A DNA stretch of 64,000 nucleotides from Brevibacterium sp. (GTDB taxonomy: Bacteria > Actinomycetota > Actinomycetes > Actinomycetales > Brevibacteriaceae), in NCBI RefSeq assembly GCF_031179145.1, contig NZ_JAPSIB010000016.1, forward strand, positions 50,661-114,660, written 5' to 3'. The notes below the pieces were generated by a model that did not search any database, was not told the DNA's origin, and saw only the letters and a list, made by a program, of their open reading frames with translations. A program made the position numbers and the translations under genes. Below are positions 23,543 to 32,588 of this stretch, piece after piece (the stretch's first letter is position 1; every line of letters starts with the position of its first letter).

Positions 23543-24358
23543 ATGACAACCATCGACCTCAACTCGGACCTCGGAGAGAATGTCCCTGACCGCATCGTCA
23601 GTGACGACGAGGCCATGCTCGGTCTCGTCACCAGCGCTAATGTCTCGTGCGGATTCCATGCCGGCAATCCCGAGGGCATCCGCGCAACCGTTGCCGCCGC
23701 CACCCGCGGCGGAGTCGTGATCGGCGCCCACCCGGGCTACGACGATTACGAAGGCTTCGGCCGGCGGCCGATGGATGTCCCCGCCGCCACTCTCCAGGCG
23801 CAGGTGGAGTACCAGATCGGGGCGCTCATCGGACTGACCACGGCCGTGGGCGGCACGGTCGCCTACGTCAAGCCCCATGGCGGCCTCTACAACCGAATCG
23901 TCCACGACGAGGCTCAGGCGAAGGTCGTGATGGACGCGATCAAGGCGATCGATCCGAACCTCGTCGTCCTCGGCCTCGCCGGCAGCGTGTCCAATCAGGT
24001 CGCCGAGGCGGCCGGCCTCACCGTCGCCGCAGAGGCCTTCGCCGACCGCGCCTACAACCCCGACGGCTCGTTGGTCTCCCGCACCGAAGAGGGCTCGGTC
24101 CTCCACGACCCCGCCGTCGTCGCCGAGCGGGTGCTGCGCCTCGTCGAGACCGGGGAGGTCGAGGCCGTCGACGGTTCCATCGTCAAGGTCGACGCCCAGT
24201 CGATCTGCTTCCACGGTGACAGCCAGGGTTCGATCGAGATGGCCCGGGCCGCCCGCTCCCGGCTCGAGGAAGCCGGTGTCACGATCGCCCCCTTCGCGGG
24301 GAGCTCGGCCGCAGGGAGCTCGGCCGCAGGGAGCTCGGCTGCCGGGAGTTCGGCATGA
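23543..24358 (+). CDS. pxpA: 5-oxoprolinase subunit A (LamB/YcsF family)
   Basis: 271 residues. Signature segments run in order: [64 protein letters not shown] and ICFHGDS, which contain the metal-binding Asp/His set. With PxpB and PxpC it forms the ATP-dependent 5-oxoprolinase (5-oxo-L-proline to L-glutamate). The ATG at 23543 is chosen because GGAGG at 23532-23536 is 6 nt away; the ATG at 23537 directly abuts that site. The last ~20 residues are a GSSAA repeat absent from typical ~250-residue family members. Confidence 0.93.
   Translation: MTTIDLNSDLGENVPDRIVSDDEAMLGLVTSANVSCGFHAGNPEGIRATVAAATRGGVVIGAHPGYDDYEGFGRRPMDVPAATLQAQVEYQIGALIGLTTAVGGTVAYVKPHGGLYNRIVHDEAQAKVVMDAIKAIDPNLVVLGLAGSVSNQVAEAAGLTVAAEAFADRAYNPDGSLVSRTEEGSVLHDPAVVAERVLRLVETGEVEAVDGSIVKVDAQSICFHGDSQGSIEMARAARSRLEEAGVTIAPFAGSSAAGSSAAGSSAAGSSA
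24298..24357 (+). repeat. 15-bp in-frame tandem repeat at the pxpA 3' end
   Basis: Four 15-bp units (starts 24298, 24313, 24328, 24343) of RGGGAGCTCGGCCGC type encode repeated GSSAA. The last unit provides the stop/start junction with the next gene. Confidence 0.9.
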
Positions 24359-25149
24359 GCATGGACGAATCGGTGCGAGCCGCGATCGTGGGCGGGCAGG
24401 CCCGCGAGCGCATCCGCGCCGGGTTCACCGGACCCACCTCGGGCATGGCGCCCGGAGTCGTGCAGGCGAACCTCATCGCCGTCCCCGCGGACTGGGCGTA
24501 CGACATGCTCCTGTTCGCCCAGCGCAACCCGAAGCCGTGCCCGGTCCTCGACGTCATCGAGGCCGGGGACTGGGAGTCCGCCCTGGCCGAGGGCAGCGAC
24601 ATCCGCACTGACATCCCCGCCTACCGGGTGTGGGAGAACGGTCGGCTCGTCGAGGAGGTCACCGATGCCACGAGCGTGTGGCGCGAGGATCTCGTGTCGT
24701 TCCTCATCGGCTGCAGCTTCACCTTCGAATCTGGCCTGAGCCGGGCCGGGATCCCGATCCGCCACCAGGAGGCCGGGCGCAACGTGCCGATGTACCGGAC
24801 CAACCTGCCGTGTGCCGAGGCCGGGCGGATCTCCGGAGACCTCGTCGTCTCCCTGCGTCCCATCCCCGCTCATCAGGTCGCCGAGGCAGTGCGGGTCACC
24901 GACCGGTACCCTTCCATTCACGGCGGCCCCGTCCACATCGGCGAGCCCGGGCAGATCGGCATCGCGGACCTCGGCTCCCCGGACTTCGGGGACGCCCCGG
25001 ACATCCGCGCCGGGGACGTGCCCGTGTTCTGGGCCTGCGGCGTGACCCCGCAGGCCGCGATCGAGGAGTCGGGGATCCCCTTCGCGATCACCCACTCCCC
25101 CGGCCGCATGTTCATCACCGACGCCCCGGAAGCGAAGTACCGCCAGTGA
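24355..25149 (+). CDS. DUF1445 / D-glutamate cyclase-like hydro-lyase (YcsI family)
   Basis: 264 residues of the UPF0317/YcsI family. Typical stretches are [63 protein letters not shown] and FWACGVTPQ. The family is related to the N-terminal part of the animal D-glutamate cyclase protein, whose reaction interconverts D-glutamate and 5-oxo-D-proline. YcsI is also part of the Bacillus pxp operon. The ATG overlaps the pxpA stop (ATGA), and the 3' end overlaps pxpBC by 4 bp (GTGA). A role in feeding the D-enantiomer into the pathway is plausible; the catalytic activity of bacterial members is not settled. Confidence 0.85.
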   Translation: MSMDESVRAAIVGGQARERIRAGFTGPTSGMAPGVVQANLIAVPADWAYDMLLFAQRNPKPCPVLDVIEAGDWESALAEGSDIRTDIPAYRVWENGRLVEEVTDATSVWREDLVSFLIGCSFTFESGLSRAGIPIRHQEAGRNVPMYRTNLPCAEAGRISGDLVVSLRPIPAHQVAEAVRVTDRYPSIHGGPVHIGEPGQIGIADLGSPDFGDAPDIRAGDVPVFWACGVTPQAAIEESGIPFAITHSPGRMFITDAPEAKYRQ

Positions 25150-26894
25150 CACAGTTCCGCACCGCCTCCCCGCGCGACCTCCTCGTCGAATGCGAGGACC
25201 TCCCCACGACGATGCGTCTGCACGCCGCCCTCGAGTCCGCCGAGCTGCCCGGCGTCGACGAGCTCATCCCCGCCGCCCGCACGGTGCTCATCCGGTTCGA
25301 CCCGCGGCGCACCTCGGAGGCGCGGCTGCGTGAGTCCATCGAGACCCTCGATCAGGGAGCCGACGCAGAACGTCATCACCGTGAGGTCACGATCGACGTC
25401 CGCTACGACGGGGAGGACCTCGCCGAGGTGGCCGGACTCCTCGACATCTCCCCAGCCGAGGTGGTCCGCCGGCATCAGGCCGCGACCTGGCAGGTCGCGT
25501 TCTCCGGCTTCGCCCCCGGCTTCGGTTACCTGGCCGGTGACGACCCGATCTTCTCCGTCCCCAGGCGCCCCTCCCCGCGGACCCGGGTCCCCGTCGGAGC
25601 CGTCGCCCTGGCAGGAGAGTTCACAGGTGTCTATCCCCGCAGCTCACCCGGCGGCTGGCAGCTCATCGGCAGCACCGACGCCAAGCTGTGGGACCTCGAC
25701 CGCGACCCCCCGGCTCTGTTCATCCCGGGCACCGTCGTCACGTTCCGGGACGTCGGCGCGGAGACGATCGTGACCGCGGGTGGACGCGGGGACTCGGCGG
25801 CGGGTGACTCGGACCGGGCGGACGAGCCGACCACCGACGACACCGCGCATGCTGACGAAGCCGACGCGAACCGATCGGCATCTGAACCTTCGACACTGCC
25901 GGACTTCGCCCTCGAGGTCCTCCAGCCCGGTCTGCAGCTCCTCGTCGAGGATCTGGGCCGGCCGGGCTTCGCCGCGATGGGAGTCTCGCAGGCGGGAGCC
26001 GCCGACCGCGGCGCGCTCATCGCAGCCAACCGCCTCGTCGGCAATGCTCCCCACGCCGCCGGCCTCGAAAGCTACGGCGGCGGGGTGACTCTGCGGCTGA
26101 CCGGGGCCGGAGTCGCCGCTGTCACCGGCGCCCCCGGGCCCGTCACGCTCACCACCGCCGAGGGCACGGTCGTCCACCACCGCCTCGGCGAGCCCTTCGC
26201 GACCGAGACCGGGGACGAACTCCATCTCGGCGCCCCCACTGCGGGTGTGCGACGCTGCCTCGCGGTCCGCGGTGGCCTCGCCGTCGAGCCGGCGCTGGAG
26301 AGCCGCTCCACCGACACCCTCGCCCACCTCGGCCCCGAACCGATGCAGGCGGGCCAGGTGGTTCCGATCGGGGATCCCGCGACGGCGCCTCACCTCGTTG
26401 ACTCGGGACCATACGTCAGCAGACCCGAACCCCTGCCGAGGTCCGGGGAGACGGTCACCCTCGAGGTCACGCTCGGTCCGCGCGACGACTGGTTCACCTC
26501 GGCGGGGATCTCCACACTGCTCGAGCAGACGTGGACGGTGACAAGTCAGTCGGACCGGGTCGGTCTGCGGCTGGAGGGAGACGTGCCGCTCGAGCGCAGC
26601 CGCGACGGCGAGCTGCCCAGCGAAGGCGCCGTGACCGGTGCCCTGCAGGTGCCGCCCAACGGACAGCCCGTGCTCTTCGGTCCCGACCACCCGCTCACCG
26701 GCGGATACCCGATCATCGCGGCCGTCAACGACACCGACCTCGCCGCGCAGCTGCCTCCCGGCGCCCGCATCCGCTTCACCCTGGGCTCCGGGTCCTCCGC
26801 ACCGCGCTCCGGCGGCGCCGGAGCCGCACCCGACCGTGGCACGTCCGACGACCACACCGACAATGGCACCGCCGACGTGCCCGACGAAAGCTGA
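25146..26894 (+). CDS. pxpBC: fused 5-oxoprolinase subunits B and C (KipI-KipA fusion)
   Basis: 582 residues from a GTG overlapping the previous stop. Residues ~1-210 are PxpB/KipI ([44 protein letters not shown]). An acidic, probably flexible linker (~215-255) follows. Residues ~256-550 are PxpC/KipA ([57 protein letters not shown]). The tail is a low-complexity GSGSS/Asp-rich end. The same two domains form the carboxyltransferase half of urea carboxylase. Fusion of the two subunits and the adjacent biotin carboxylase make both activities worth considering. Confidence 0.9.
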   Translation: MTQFRTASPRDLLVECEDLPTTMRLHAALESAELPGVDELIPAARTVLIRFDPRRTSEARLRESIETLDQGADAERHHREVTIDVRYDGEDLAEVAGLLDISPAEVVRRHQAATWQVAFSGFAPGFGYLAGDDPIFSVPRRPSPRTRVPVGAVALAGEFTGVYPRSSPGGWQLIGSTDAKLWDLDRDPPALFIPGTVVTFRDVGAETIVTAGGRGDSAAGDSDRADEPTTDDTAHADEADANRSASEPSTLPDFALEVLQPGLQLLVEDLGRPGFAAMGVSQAGAADRGALIAANRLVGNAPHAAGLESYGGGVTLRLTGAGVAAVTGAPGPVTLTTAEGTVVHHRLGEPFATETGDELHLGAPTAGVRRCLAVRGGLAVEPALESRSTDTLAHLGPEPMQAGQVVPIGDPATAPHLVDSGPYVSRPEPLPRSGETVTLEVTLGPRDDWFTSAGISTLLEQTWTVTSQSDRVGLRLEGDVPLERSRDGELPSEGAVTGALQVPPNGQPVLFGPDHPLTGGYPIIAAVNDTDLAAQLPPGARIRFTLGSGSSAPRSGGAGAAPDRGTSDDHTDNGTADVPDES

Positions 26895-26897
26895 ACC

Positions 26898-28634
26898 ATG
26901 CCGACAATCCTCATCGCCAATCGCGGCGAAATCGCCGTTCGCATCATCCGTGCCTGCGCGCAGCTCGGCCACACCTCGGTCGCCGTCTACGCCGACCAGG
27001 ACTTCGAGGCGATGCACACCCAGCTCGCCGACGAGGCCCAGGCCCTGCCGGGGTCGACCGCCGCCGACACGTACCTCAACATCGACGCCGTCATCGCCGC
27101 TGCCCGGGCCTCCGGCGCCGACGCCGTCCACCCCGGCTACGGGTTCCTGTCGGAGAACGCGACCTTCGCCGCCGCCGTCGAGGACGCTGGGCTGATCTGG
27201 ATCGGCCCCACCGCAGACACGATCACGGCGCTGGGCGACAAGGTCACCGCCCGGCAAATCGCCCAGAAGGTCGGCGCTCCCCTGGCGCCCGGCATCGACC
27301 GCCCCCTGCGCGACGCCGCCGAGGTCGAGGAGTTCGCCGCCGAGCACGGACTGCCGATCATCATCAAGGCCGCCCACGGCGGAGGCGGGCGCGGGATGAA
27401 GATCGTGCGTGACCTCGCCGAGGTCACCGACGCTTATCAGTCGGCGACTCGGGAGGCCGTCGAGGCGTTCGGCCGTCCCGAGTGCTTCGTCGAGAAGTTC
27501 CTCGAGAAGCCGCGCCATGTGGAGGTTCAGATCCTCGGCGACGGGCACGGGCGGGCCGTAGCGGTGGGCGATCGGGACTGCTCGGCGCAGCGTCGCAATC
27601 AGAAGCTCGTCGAGGAGGCGCCCGCCCCGAACCTCAGCGACGACCAGCGCAGGCTCCTCCATCGTGCGGCCGAGGACATCTGCGCCGAGGTGGGCTACCG
27701 GGGAGCGGGCACCGTGGAGTTCCTCCTCGCCGCCGACGGCACGATGACGTTCCTCGAGGTCAACACCCGCCTCCAGGTCGAACATCCCGTCACCGAGGCG
27801 GTCTCCGGCGTCGACCTCGTCACCGAACAGTTCCGCATCGCCTTCGACGGGGAGCTCTCCCTCGACTCGACCCCGACGCCGCGCGGGCACGCGATCGAAC
27901 TGCGCATCAACGCCGAGGATCCCGGGCGCGGGTTCCTCCCGACGCCCGGTCGCATCGAGACCCTCGATGTGCCCGGTGGTCCCGGAGTGCGCTGGGATGC
28001 CGGAGTTCGTGCCGGAGACACGGTGCAGCCGGCCTTCGACTCCCTGTTCGCCAAGCTCATCGTCCACGGGCCCGACCGCGCCACGACGATTAACCGGACC
28101 GTGGCGGCGGCGAAGGAGCTCACGGTCACCGGCCCGGCCACCGTGCTGCCGTGCACGCTCGAGATCCTCGCGGACCCGGCGTTCACCTCGGCGGACCTGG
28201 GCATTCACACCCAGTGGATCGAAACCGAGCTGATGCCGCGCTTCGCCGCCCAGTCCCGACCGGCTCCGGCCGAGGAGGTGGGCATGCAGCGGTTCCCGAT
28301 CGAGCTCGACGGCCGCCGCTCGACCCTGGGGCTGCCGACGGAACTCATCGCCCACCTCGGCGCGGGTGCGAGTGCGGGCGGTGCTGCTGCTCGCGGTGCC
28401 GGCGGTGAGGACACGGCCGCTGATGCGACGGCGGTGAGTGCCCCGGTGCCCGGCAACCTCGTCGACTATCTGGTCTCCGACGGCGCCGAAGTCAGCGAAG
28501 GTGAGGACATCGCGGTGCTGTCGGCGATGAAGATGGAGACGAAGGTGACCGCCCACCGGTCCGGGACGCTCACTCATGTGGCGACCGTCGGGGCGATGGT
28601 TTCGGTGGGTGAGACCGTCGCTCGGATCGGCTGA
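26898..28634 (+). CDS. biotin carboxylase - biotin carboxyl carrier fusion
   Basis: 578 residues. The biotin carboxylase (~1-445) has ILIANRGEIAVRIIRACAQL, the ATP-grasp glycine loop KAAHGGGGRGMKIV, HVEVQILGDGHG, DCSAQRRNQKLVEE and EVNTRLQVEHPVTE. After an alanine/glycine-rich linker, a biotinyl domain ends the protein with AVLSAMKMETKV. Lys545 is the predicted biotinylation site. It is 3 bp from pxpBC and has no acyl-CoA carboxyltransferase beta subunit nearby. In urea carboxylase the order is BC - CT(KipI/KipA-like) - BCCP, so PxpBC could be its carboxyltransferase partner. Confidence 0.92.
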   Translation: MPTILIANRGEIAVRIIRACAQLGHTSVAVYADQDFEAMHTQLADEAQALPGSTAADTYLNIDAVIAAARASGADAVHPGYGFLSENATFAAAVEDAGLIWIGPTADTITALGDKVTARQIAQKVGAPLAPGIDRPLRDAAEVEEFAAEHGLPIIIKAAHGGGGRGMKIVRDLAEVTDAYQSATREAVEAFGRPECFVEKFLEKPRHVEVQILGDGHGRAVAVGDRDCSAQRRNQKLVEEAPAPNLSDDQRRLLHRAAEDICAEVGYRGAGTVEFLLAADGTMTFLEVNTRLQVEHPVTEAVSGVDLVTEQFRIAFDGELSLDSTPTPRGHAIELRINAEDPGRGFLPTPGRIETLDVPGGPGVRWDAGVRAGDTVQPAFDSLFAKLIVHGPDRATTINRTVAAAKELTVTGPATVLPCTLEILADPAFTSADLGIHTQWIETELMPRFAAQSRPAPAEEVGMQRFPIELDGRRSTLGLPTELIAHLGAGASAGGAAARGAGGEDTAADATAVSAPVPGNLVDYLVSDGAEVSEGEDIAVLSAMKMETKVTAHRSGTLTHVATVGAMVSVGETVARIG

Positions 28635-28716
28635 ACTCACCGGCCGCGCACGATTAGAGTGATGGGTGTGACGCGGCGACCGCGTCCGCCAATTCGCAAC
28701 TGCAGGAGGAGAACCA

Positions 28717-29190
28717 ATGCCACGACTTGCCGTCGGTGACACCGCACCCGATTTCACCTTGGTCAACCAGGACGGGAAGTCCGTCAGCCTCAGCGAGTTC
28801 CGCGGGCAGCGCGTCGTCGTCTACTTCTACCCGGCGGCGATGACTCCCGGGTGCACGACCGAGGCCTGTGACTTTCGGGACTCGCTCTCGGCGTTGAGCG
28901 CCGCCGGACTCGTCGTCCTCGGCATCTCCCCGGATCAGCCGGAGAAGCTGAAGAAGTTCGCGGAGAAGGAGGGTCTCAACTACGACCTGCTCTCCGATCC
29001 GGACAAGGCCATGATGGATGAGTGGGGCGCTTTCGGCGAGAAGAAGAACTACGGCAAGGTGGTCCAGGGCGTCATCCGCTCGACCGTCGTCGTCGACGCC
29101 GAGGGAACGGTCGAACTGGCCCAGTACAACGTCAAAGCCACCGGCCACGTCGGTCGCCTGCGCAAAGCGTTGGGCATCGAAGCCGCCTGA
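28717..29190 (+). CDS. bcp: thioredoxin-dependent peroxiredoxin (BCP type)
   Basis: 157 residues, normal for the family. The peroxidatic Cys lies in PAAMTPGCTTEACDF, with the resolving Cys five residues later in the same helix, as in atypical 2-Cys BCP enzymes. It reduces H2O2 and organic hydroperoxides in the cytoplasm. AGGAGG stands 6-7 nt before the ATG. A TAGAGT -10 box lies at 28655-28660. Confidence 0.93.
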   Translation: MPRLAVGDTAPDFTLVNQDGKSVSLSEFRGQRVVVYFYPAAMTPGCTTEACDFRDSLSALSAAGLVVLGISPDQPEKLKKFAEKEGLNYDLLSDPDKAMMDEWGAFGEKKNYGKVVQGVIRSTVVVDAEGTVELAQYNVKATGHVGRLRKALGIEAA

Positions 29191-29340
29191 GTTCTTCGGC
29201 TGCGCGGAGTTCTCCCTCGCGGGAGTGCCCGACCGCCCGAGTTTTCCTCGGGGTTCGCGCATCCTGCTACCCTGGAGTGCGGCGCTCACTGCGAGCGTCG
29301 CACTCCTTCGCAGGTGCGGCGAGCACCGTGAAGGCAGCTG

Positions 29341-29422
<82 letters not shown>

Positions 29423-29431
29423 CGGATTGAG

Positions 29432-29478
29432 AATGGCTCCTGAAGCGGTGGAATCCGCTTCAGGAGCCATTGCTTTTT
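29432..29478 (+). terminator. intrinsic terminator after tRNA-Leu
   Basis: A perfect 17-bp stem (29432-29448 with 29455-29471, 6-nt loop) is followed by GCTTTTTC. Confidence 0.95.
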
Positions 29479-29544
29479 CGCGCGCTGACCTCGCCTTCAC
29501 CAGGAGGTGCTGATCGACGACACCGCATCAGGTTGAATAGAAGC

Positions 29545-30048
29545 ATGCCGACCTCTCTTGTGATTCTCGCGGACACACACCTGCCGAAACGGGCGAAGGC
29601 ACTCCCCGGTCCCGTCTGGTCAGCGATCGCTGCCGCGGACATCGTGATCCACGCCGGCGACTGGGTGGACGAAGCGACTCTCGATGCGCTCGAAACCCGC
29701 TCCCGTCGGCTGATCGGCGTCTACGGCAATAACGATGGGCACGAGCTGCGTGCCCGATTGCCAGAGGTCGCCAGGGCGGAGATCGAGGGGATCCGCTTCG
29801 CCGTCATCCACGAGACCGGCGCTGCGCAGGGACGCGAGAAGCGCATGGACGCCCGATTCGACGGGATCGACGTGCTCGTGTTCGGTCACAGCCACATCCC
29901 CTGGGACACGACCACGCAGAATGGAATGCGACTGCTCAATCCCGGTTCGCCCACCGACCGGCGCCGACAGCCGGTCTGCACGTTCATGACGGCGACCGCG
30001 GATGCCGGCGCCCTGAAGGACGTCACACTCGTCCCGGTGCAGCGCTAG
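29545..30048 (+). CDS. YfcE/MJ0936-type metallophosphoesterase
   Basis: 167 residues. The calcineurin-like core is present: ILADTHLPK (in place of SDTHG), HAGDWVD, GNND, and VFGHSHIPW, with LLNPGSPTDRR near the end. Family members are small phosphodiesterases with two metals. The ATG at 29545 is chosen over the upstream GTG because the upstream part overlaps the tRNA terminator. A GAATAG element just before it suggests a very short leader. Confidence 0.85.
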   Translation: MPTSLVILADTHLPKRAKALPGPVWSAIAAADIVIHAGDWVDEATLDALETRSRRLIGVYGNNDGHELRARLPEVARAEIEGIRFAVIHETGAAQGREKRMDARFDGIDVLVFGHSHIPWDTTTQNGMRLLNPGSPTDRRRQPVCTFMTATADAGALKDVTLVPVQR

Positions 30049-30129
30049 GGCTAACAGCGGACCCATCGAAGAAGACCCTCTCATCGGCATCTAGGATCAA
30101 CCGGAGCACAGTTTGTCCTCGAACTGCGT

Positions 30130-30161
30130 TGAAAAGCACGAGTTGCACCCAGGGCTTTTCA
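30130..30161. terminator. weak bidirectional hairpin between convergent genes
   Basis: TGAAAAGC (30130-30137) pairs with GCTTTTCA (30154-30161), with a 16-nt loop. It sits in the ~150-bp convergent gap between the phosphoesterase and the TetR gene. T-runs exist on both strands within the arms only. Confidence 0.35.
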
Positions 30162-30197
30162 CAGCAGGTCGAGCCATAACTCAAAGCACACAGTGCT

Positions 30198-30824
30198 TCA
30201 AGCGAGAACACGATCGGCCGCGAGCCGCCCCCGGAGCCCGTCGACGAGCGCAGTGAGACCGAGCTCAAACGCTGACATCGCGTCAAACGACTCCGCGTAT
30301 CGCGGATCGAGTGCGGAATGGACTGTCCGAAACTGGGGATCGATGAGCTCCTGGTCGAACATGTCGGCTGGGGCGACGATGTCGAGAGCCGAGCCGAGCA
30401 CGTGGGCCTCGACTGTGCGGATGACGGCGATGACTCGGCTCTCGGGCCAGCCCGCCCGCTGCAGAGCGGCGGCGATGATGTCGTACATCCGGCATGTCGA
30501 GACATCCGAGACCGCGGTGGTGGCGAGCAGGCCGATGAGATTCGGGTGAGCGGCGAAGGCCCGGAGATACGATCGCGCCCATGCCCGGATCGCGTCATCC
30601 CAAGGCATCTCGGAATCGGGCAGGAAGGGTGTCACGTCGATGTCTTCGACGATCCGAGCCCGCATCAGCTCGATGAGCTCACCTCTGCCCGTGACATGGT
30701 TGTACAGCGAGGACACTTGTCTGTCCACGCGGGCGGCAAGCGTGCGCATCGACAGACCCTCGGAGCCCTCCTCATCGACAAGGTCGAGAGCCGCCTGAAT
30801 CAGGCGTTCGCGATTGAGTCGCAT
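30198..30824 (-). CDS. TetR-family regulator of the first amidohydrolase-permease cassette
   Basis: About 208 residues from the ATG at 30824 (RLNRERLIQAALDLVDEEG). An in-frame GTG at 30842 is the alternative. The HTH is SMRTLAARVDRQVSSLYNHV. The C-terminal domain (PNLIGLLATTAVSD, VEAHVLGSALDIVAP) resembles the TetR_C tetracycline-repressor-like fold. It faces an amidohydrolase-permease unit across two palindromes and very probably represses it. Confidence 0.85.
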   Translation of the reverse strand: MRLNRERLIQAALDLVDEEGSEGLSMRTLAARVDRQVSSLYNHVTGRGELIELMRARIVEDIDVTPFLPDSEMPWDDAIRAWARSYLRAFAAHPNLIGLLATTAVSDVSTCRMYDIIAAALQRAGWPESRVIAVIRTVEAHVLGSALDIVAPADMFDQELIDPQFRTVHSALDPRYAESFDAMSAFELGLTALVDGLRGRLAADRVLA

Positions 30825-30861
30825 TCGATGCCCACTTTCCACTTCCCAAAGGGTGAATCAA

Positions 30862-30903
30862 GAGAGTAACGTACTCTCAGGCTTGAACACGAACAGTGTT
30901 CGT
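30862..30903. promoter_or_regulatory. two palindromic operators of the first TetR cassette
   Basis: GAGAGTA-ACG-TACTCTC (30862-30878) and ACGAAC-AGT-GTTCGT (30889-30903) are both perfect inverted repeats with 3-bp spacers. They lie between the divergent TetR and amidohydrolase genes. The two sequences differ, so one may be the TetR site and the other a site for a second factor. Confidence 0.7.
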
Positions 30904-30927
30904 AAATGCTCATGGGAGAGGACACAA

Positions 30928-32574
30928 GTGACAACGACGCACTTCGACAACGGCACCATCTGGCTCGGCCCCGACCGGGAGCCCAGCGACGCCCTGCTCG
31001 TGCGCGACGGCATCATCACGGCCGTCGGCGCAGCTGACGTCGCGGCCGGACTCGCGGACCTGTCCGCCGGCGAGCACGCCGCCCTCGAACATGTCGACCT
31101 CGCCGGCGGGTTCCTCATGCCCTCCTTCGGCGACGGCCACGCCCATCCGATCTTCGGCGGGCTTGAGGCCGCCGGCCCGCAGGTCCGCGGCTGCGAGACC
31201 GTGGAGGAGATCGTCGCCGAGGTGCGCAGGTACGCCCAAGCCCATCCCGAAGAGGAGTGGATCGTCGGCGCCTCCTACAACGGCAGCCTCGTCGAGGACG
31301 GCCTCTTCGACGCCCGCTGGCTCGATGAGGCCGTCCCCGACCGGCCCGTCATGCTGCGTGCCTGGGACTATCACACGGTGTGGTGCAATTCCCGCGCCCT
31401 CGAGCTCGCCGGAATCACCGCTGACACCCCGGATCCGGAGCTGGGAGAGATCCCCCGCCGAGGTGACGGCTCCCCTCTCGGGATCCTGCGGGAATGGGGC
31501 GCCGTCGACCTGGTCACCGCCGTGAGACCGCCCCAGGACGAGGCCGAGCGCCTCCGTGCACTCCAGCGCGCGGCCGCGTACTTCAGCGAACGCGGAGTCA
31601 CCTGGGTCCAGGACGCCTGGGTCGAACCCGCTGACGTGGAGACCTACCTCGCCGCCGCAGCCGACGACCGGCTGGGGATCCGCTTCAACCTCGCCTTCTA
31701 CGCCGATCCCCGGCACGTCCCCGATCAGCTCGACTGGATGGTCGAGTCCCGGCGGCGGGTCGATGAGCTCGACTCCCCGCTGCTGAGTGCGAACACCGTG
31801 AAGTTCTTCGCCGACGGCGTCATCGAGAACGAGACTGGGGCCCTCCTCGAACCGTACTGCTCCTCGCTTCATCACCATGGGCTGCGGGTGTGGGAGGGCG
31901 AGACTCTCGCCGAGGCGGTCCGCGCCGTCGACGCCGCCGGTTTCCAGATCCACATCCACGCCATCGGCGACGCCGCCGTGCGACAGGCCCTCGACGCGAT
32001 CGAATCCGCGATCGGGGCCAACGGCCCGCGCGACCGCCGGCCCGTCATCGCCCATGCCCAGCTCGTCGACGCCGAGGATCTGGGGCGTTTCGCCCGCCTC
32101 GGCGTCATCGCGAACATGCAGCCGCTGTGGGCCCAGCTCGATGGTCTGATGACCGTGCTCACGATGCCTCGCCTCGGCGCCGAACGTGCTGCGCAGCAGT
32201 ACCGGATGCGCAGCATCCTCGACGACGGCGGGCTGCTCGCCTTCGGCTCGGACTGGCCCTGCTCCTCGGGCACGCCGCTCGAAGGGCTGGCCATCGCAAC
32301 AAGCCGTCAGACCGAGGATGGGCAGCCTGCCGGAGGCTGGACCCCGCAGGAGATCCTCGACACTCCGCGCGCCCTGGACGCCTATACGGCAGCCGTGGCA
32401 CAGCAGGCGTTCGCCGGTCTCACCTCGGCGCCCTGGGGCAGGATCCGTCCCGGCGCGAGCGCCGACCTCATCCGACTCGACACCGACCCACGCGGCCTCG
32501 CCGGTCACGACCTGGCCGCACTCCCGATCCGCACCACCTATCTCCGCGGCACTGCCGTCCATACGTCAGCCTGA
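30928..32574 (+). CDS. YtcJ-type amidohydrolase
   Basis: 548 residues from a GTG with GAGAGG 6 nt upstream. Amidohydrolase-superfamily (amidohydro_3, YtcJ-like) features: GDGHAHPIFGG with the paired metal His, KFFADGVIENETGAL, IHIHAIGDAAV, RRPVIAHAQLVD and FGSDWPCSSGTPLEG with the catalytic Asp. Substrates of this group are N-substituted amides, cyclic amides or ureas but are rarely known. The downstream APC permease and divergent TetR form a self-contained uptake-and-hydrolysis cassette. Confidence 0.85.
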   Translation: MTTTHFDNGTIWLGPDREPSDALLVRDGIITAVGAADVAAGLADLSAGEHAALEHVDLAGGFLMPSFGDGHAHPIFGGLEAAGPQVRGCETVEEIVAEVRRYAQAHPEEEWIVGASYNGSLVEDGLFDARWLDEAVPDRPVMLRAWDYHTVWCNSRALELAGITADTPDPELGEIPRRGDGSPLGILREWGAVDLVTAVRPPQDEAERLRALQRAAAYFSERGVTWVQDAWVEPADVETYLAAAADDRLGIRFNLAFYADPRHVPDQLDWMVESRRRVDELDSPLLSANTVKFFADGVIENETGALLEPYCSSLHHHGLRVWEGETLAEAVRAVDAAGFQIHIHAIGDAAVRQALDAIESAIGANGPRDRRPVIAHAQLVDAEDLGRFARLGVIANMQPLWAQLDGLMTVLTMPRLGAERAAQQYRMRSILDDGGLLAFGSDWPCSSGTPLEGLAIATSRQTEDGQPAGGWTPQEILDTPRALDAYTAAVAQQAFAGLTSAPWGRIRPGASADLIRLDTDPRGLAGHDLAALPIRTTYLRGTAVHTSA

Positions 32575-32588
32575 TCGAAAGGACAATG

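Noticed and set aside
25644..28766. 1040-codon open frame on the - strand
   Set aside because: It is antisense to pxpBC and the biotin carboxylase, whose motifs and overlapping starts are unambiguous. Its product is a His/Arg/Gly/Val-rich composition typical of shadow frames in GC-rich DNA.
30910..32562. 550-codon - strand frame
   Set aside because: Antisense to the first YtcJ-type amidohydrolase; no recognisable motif.
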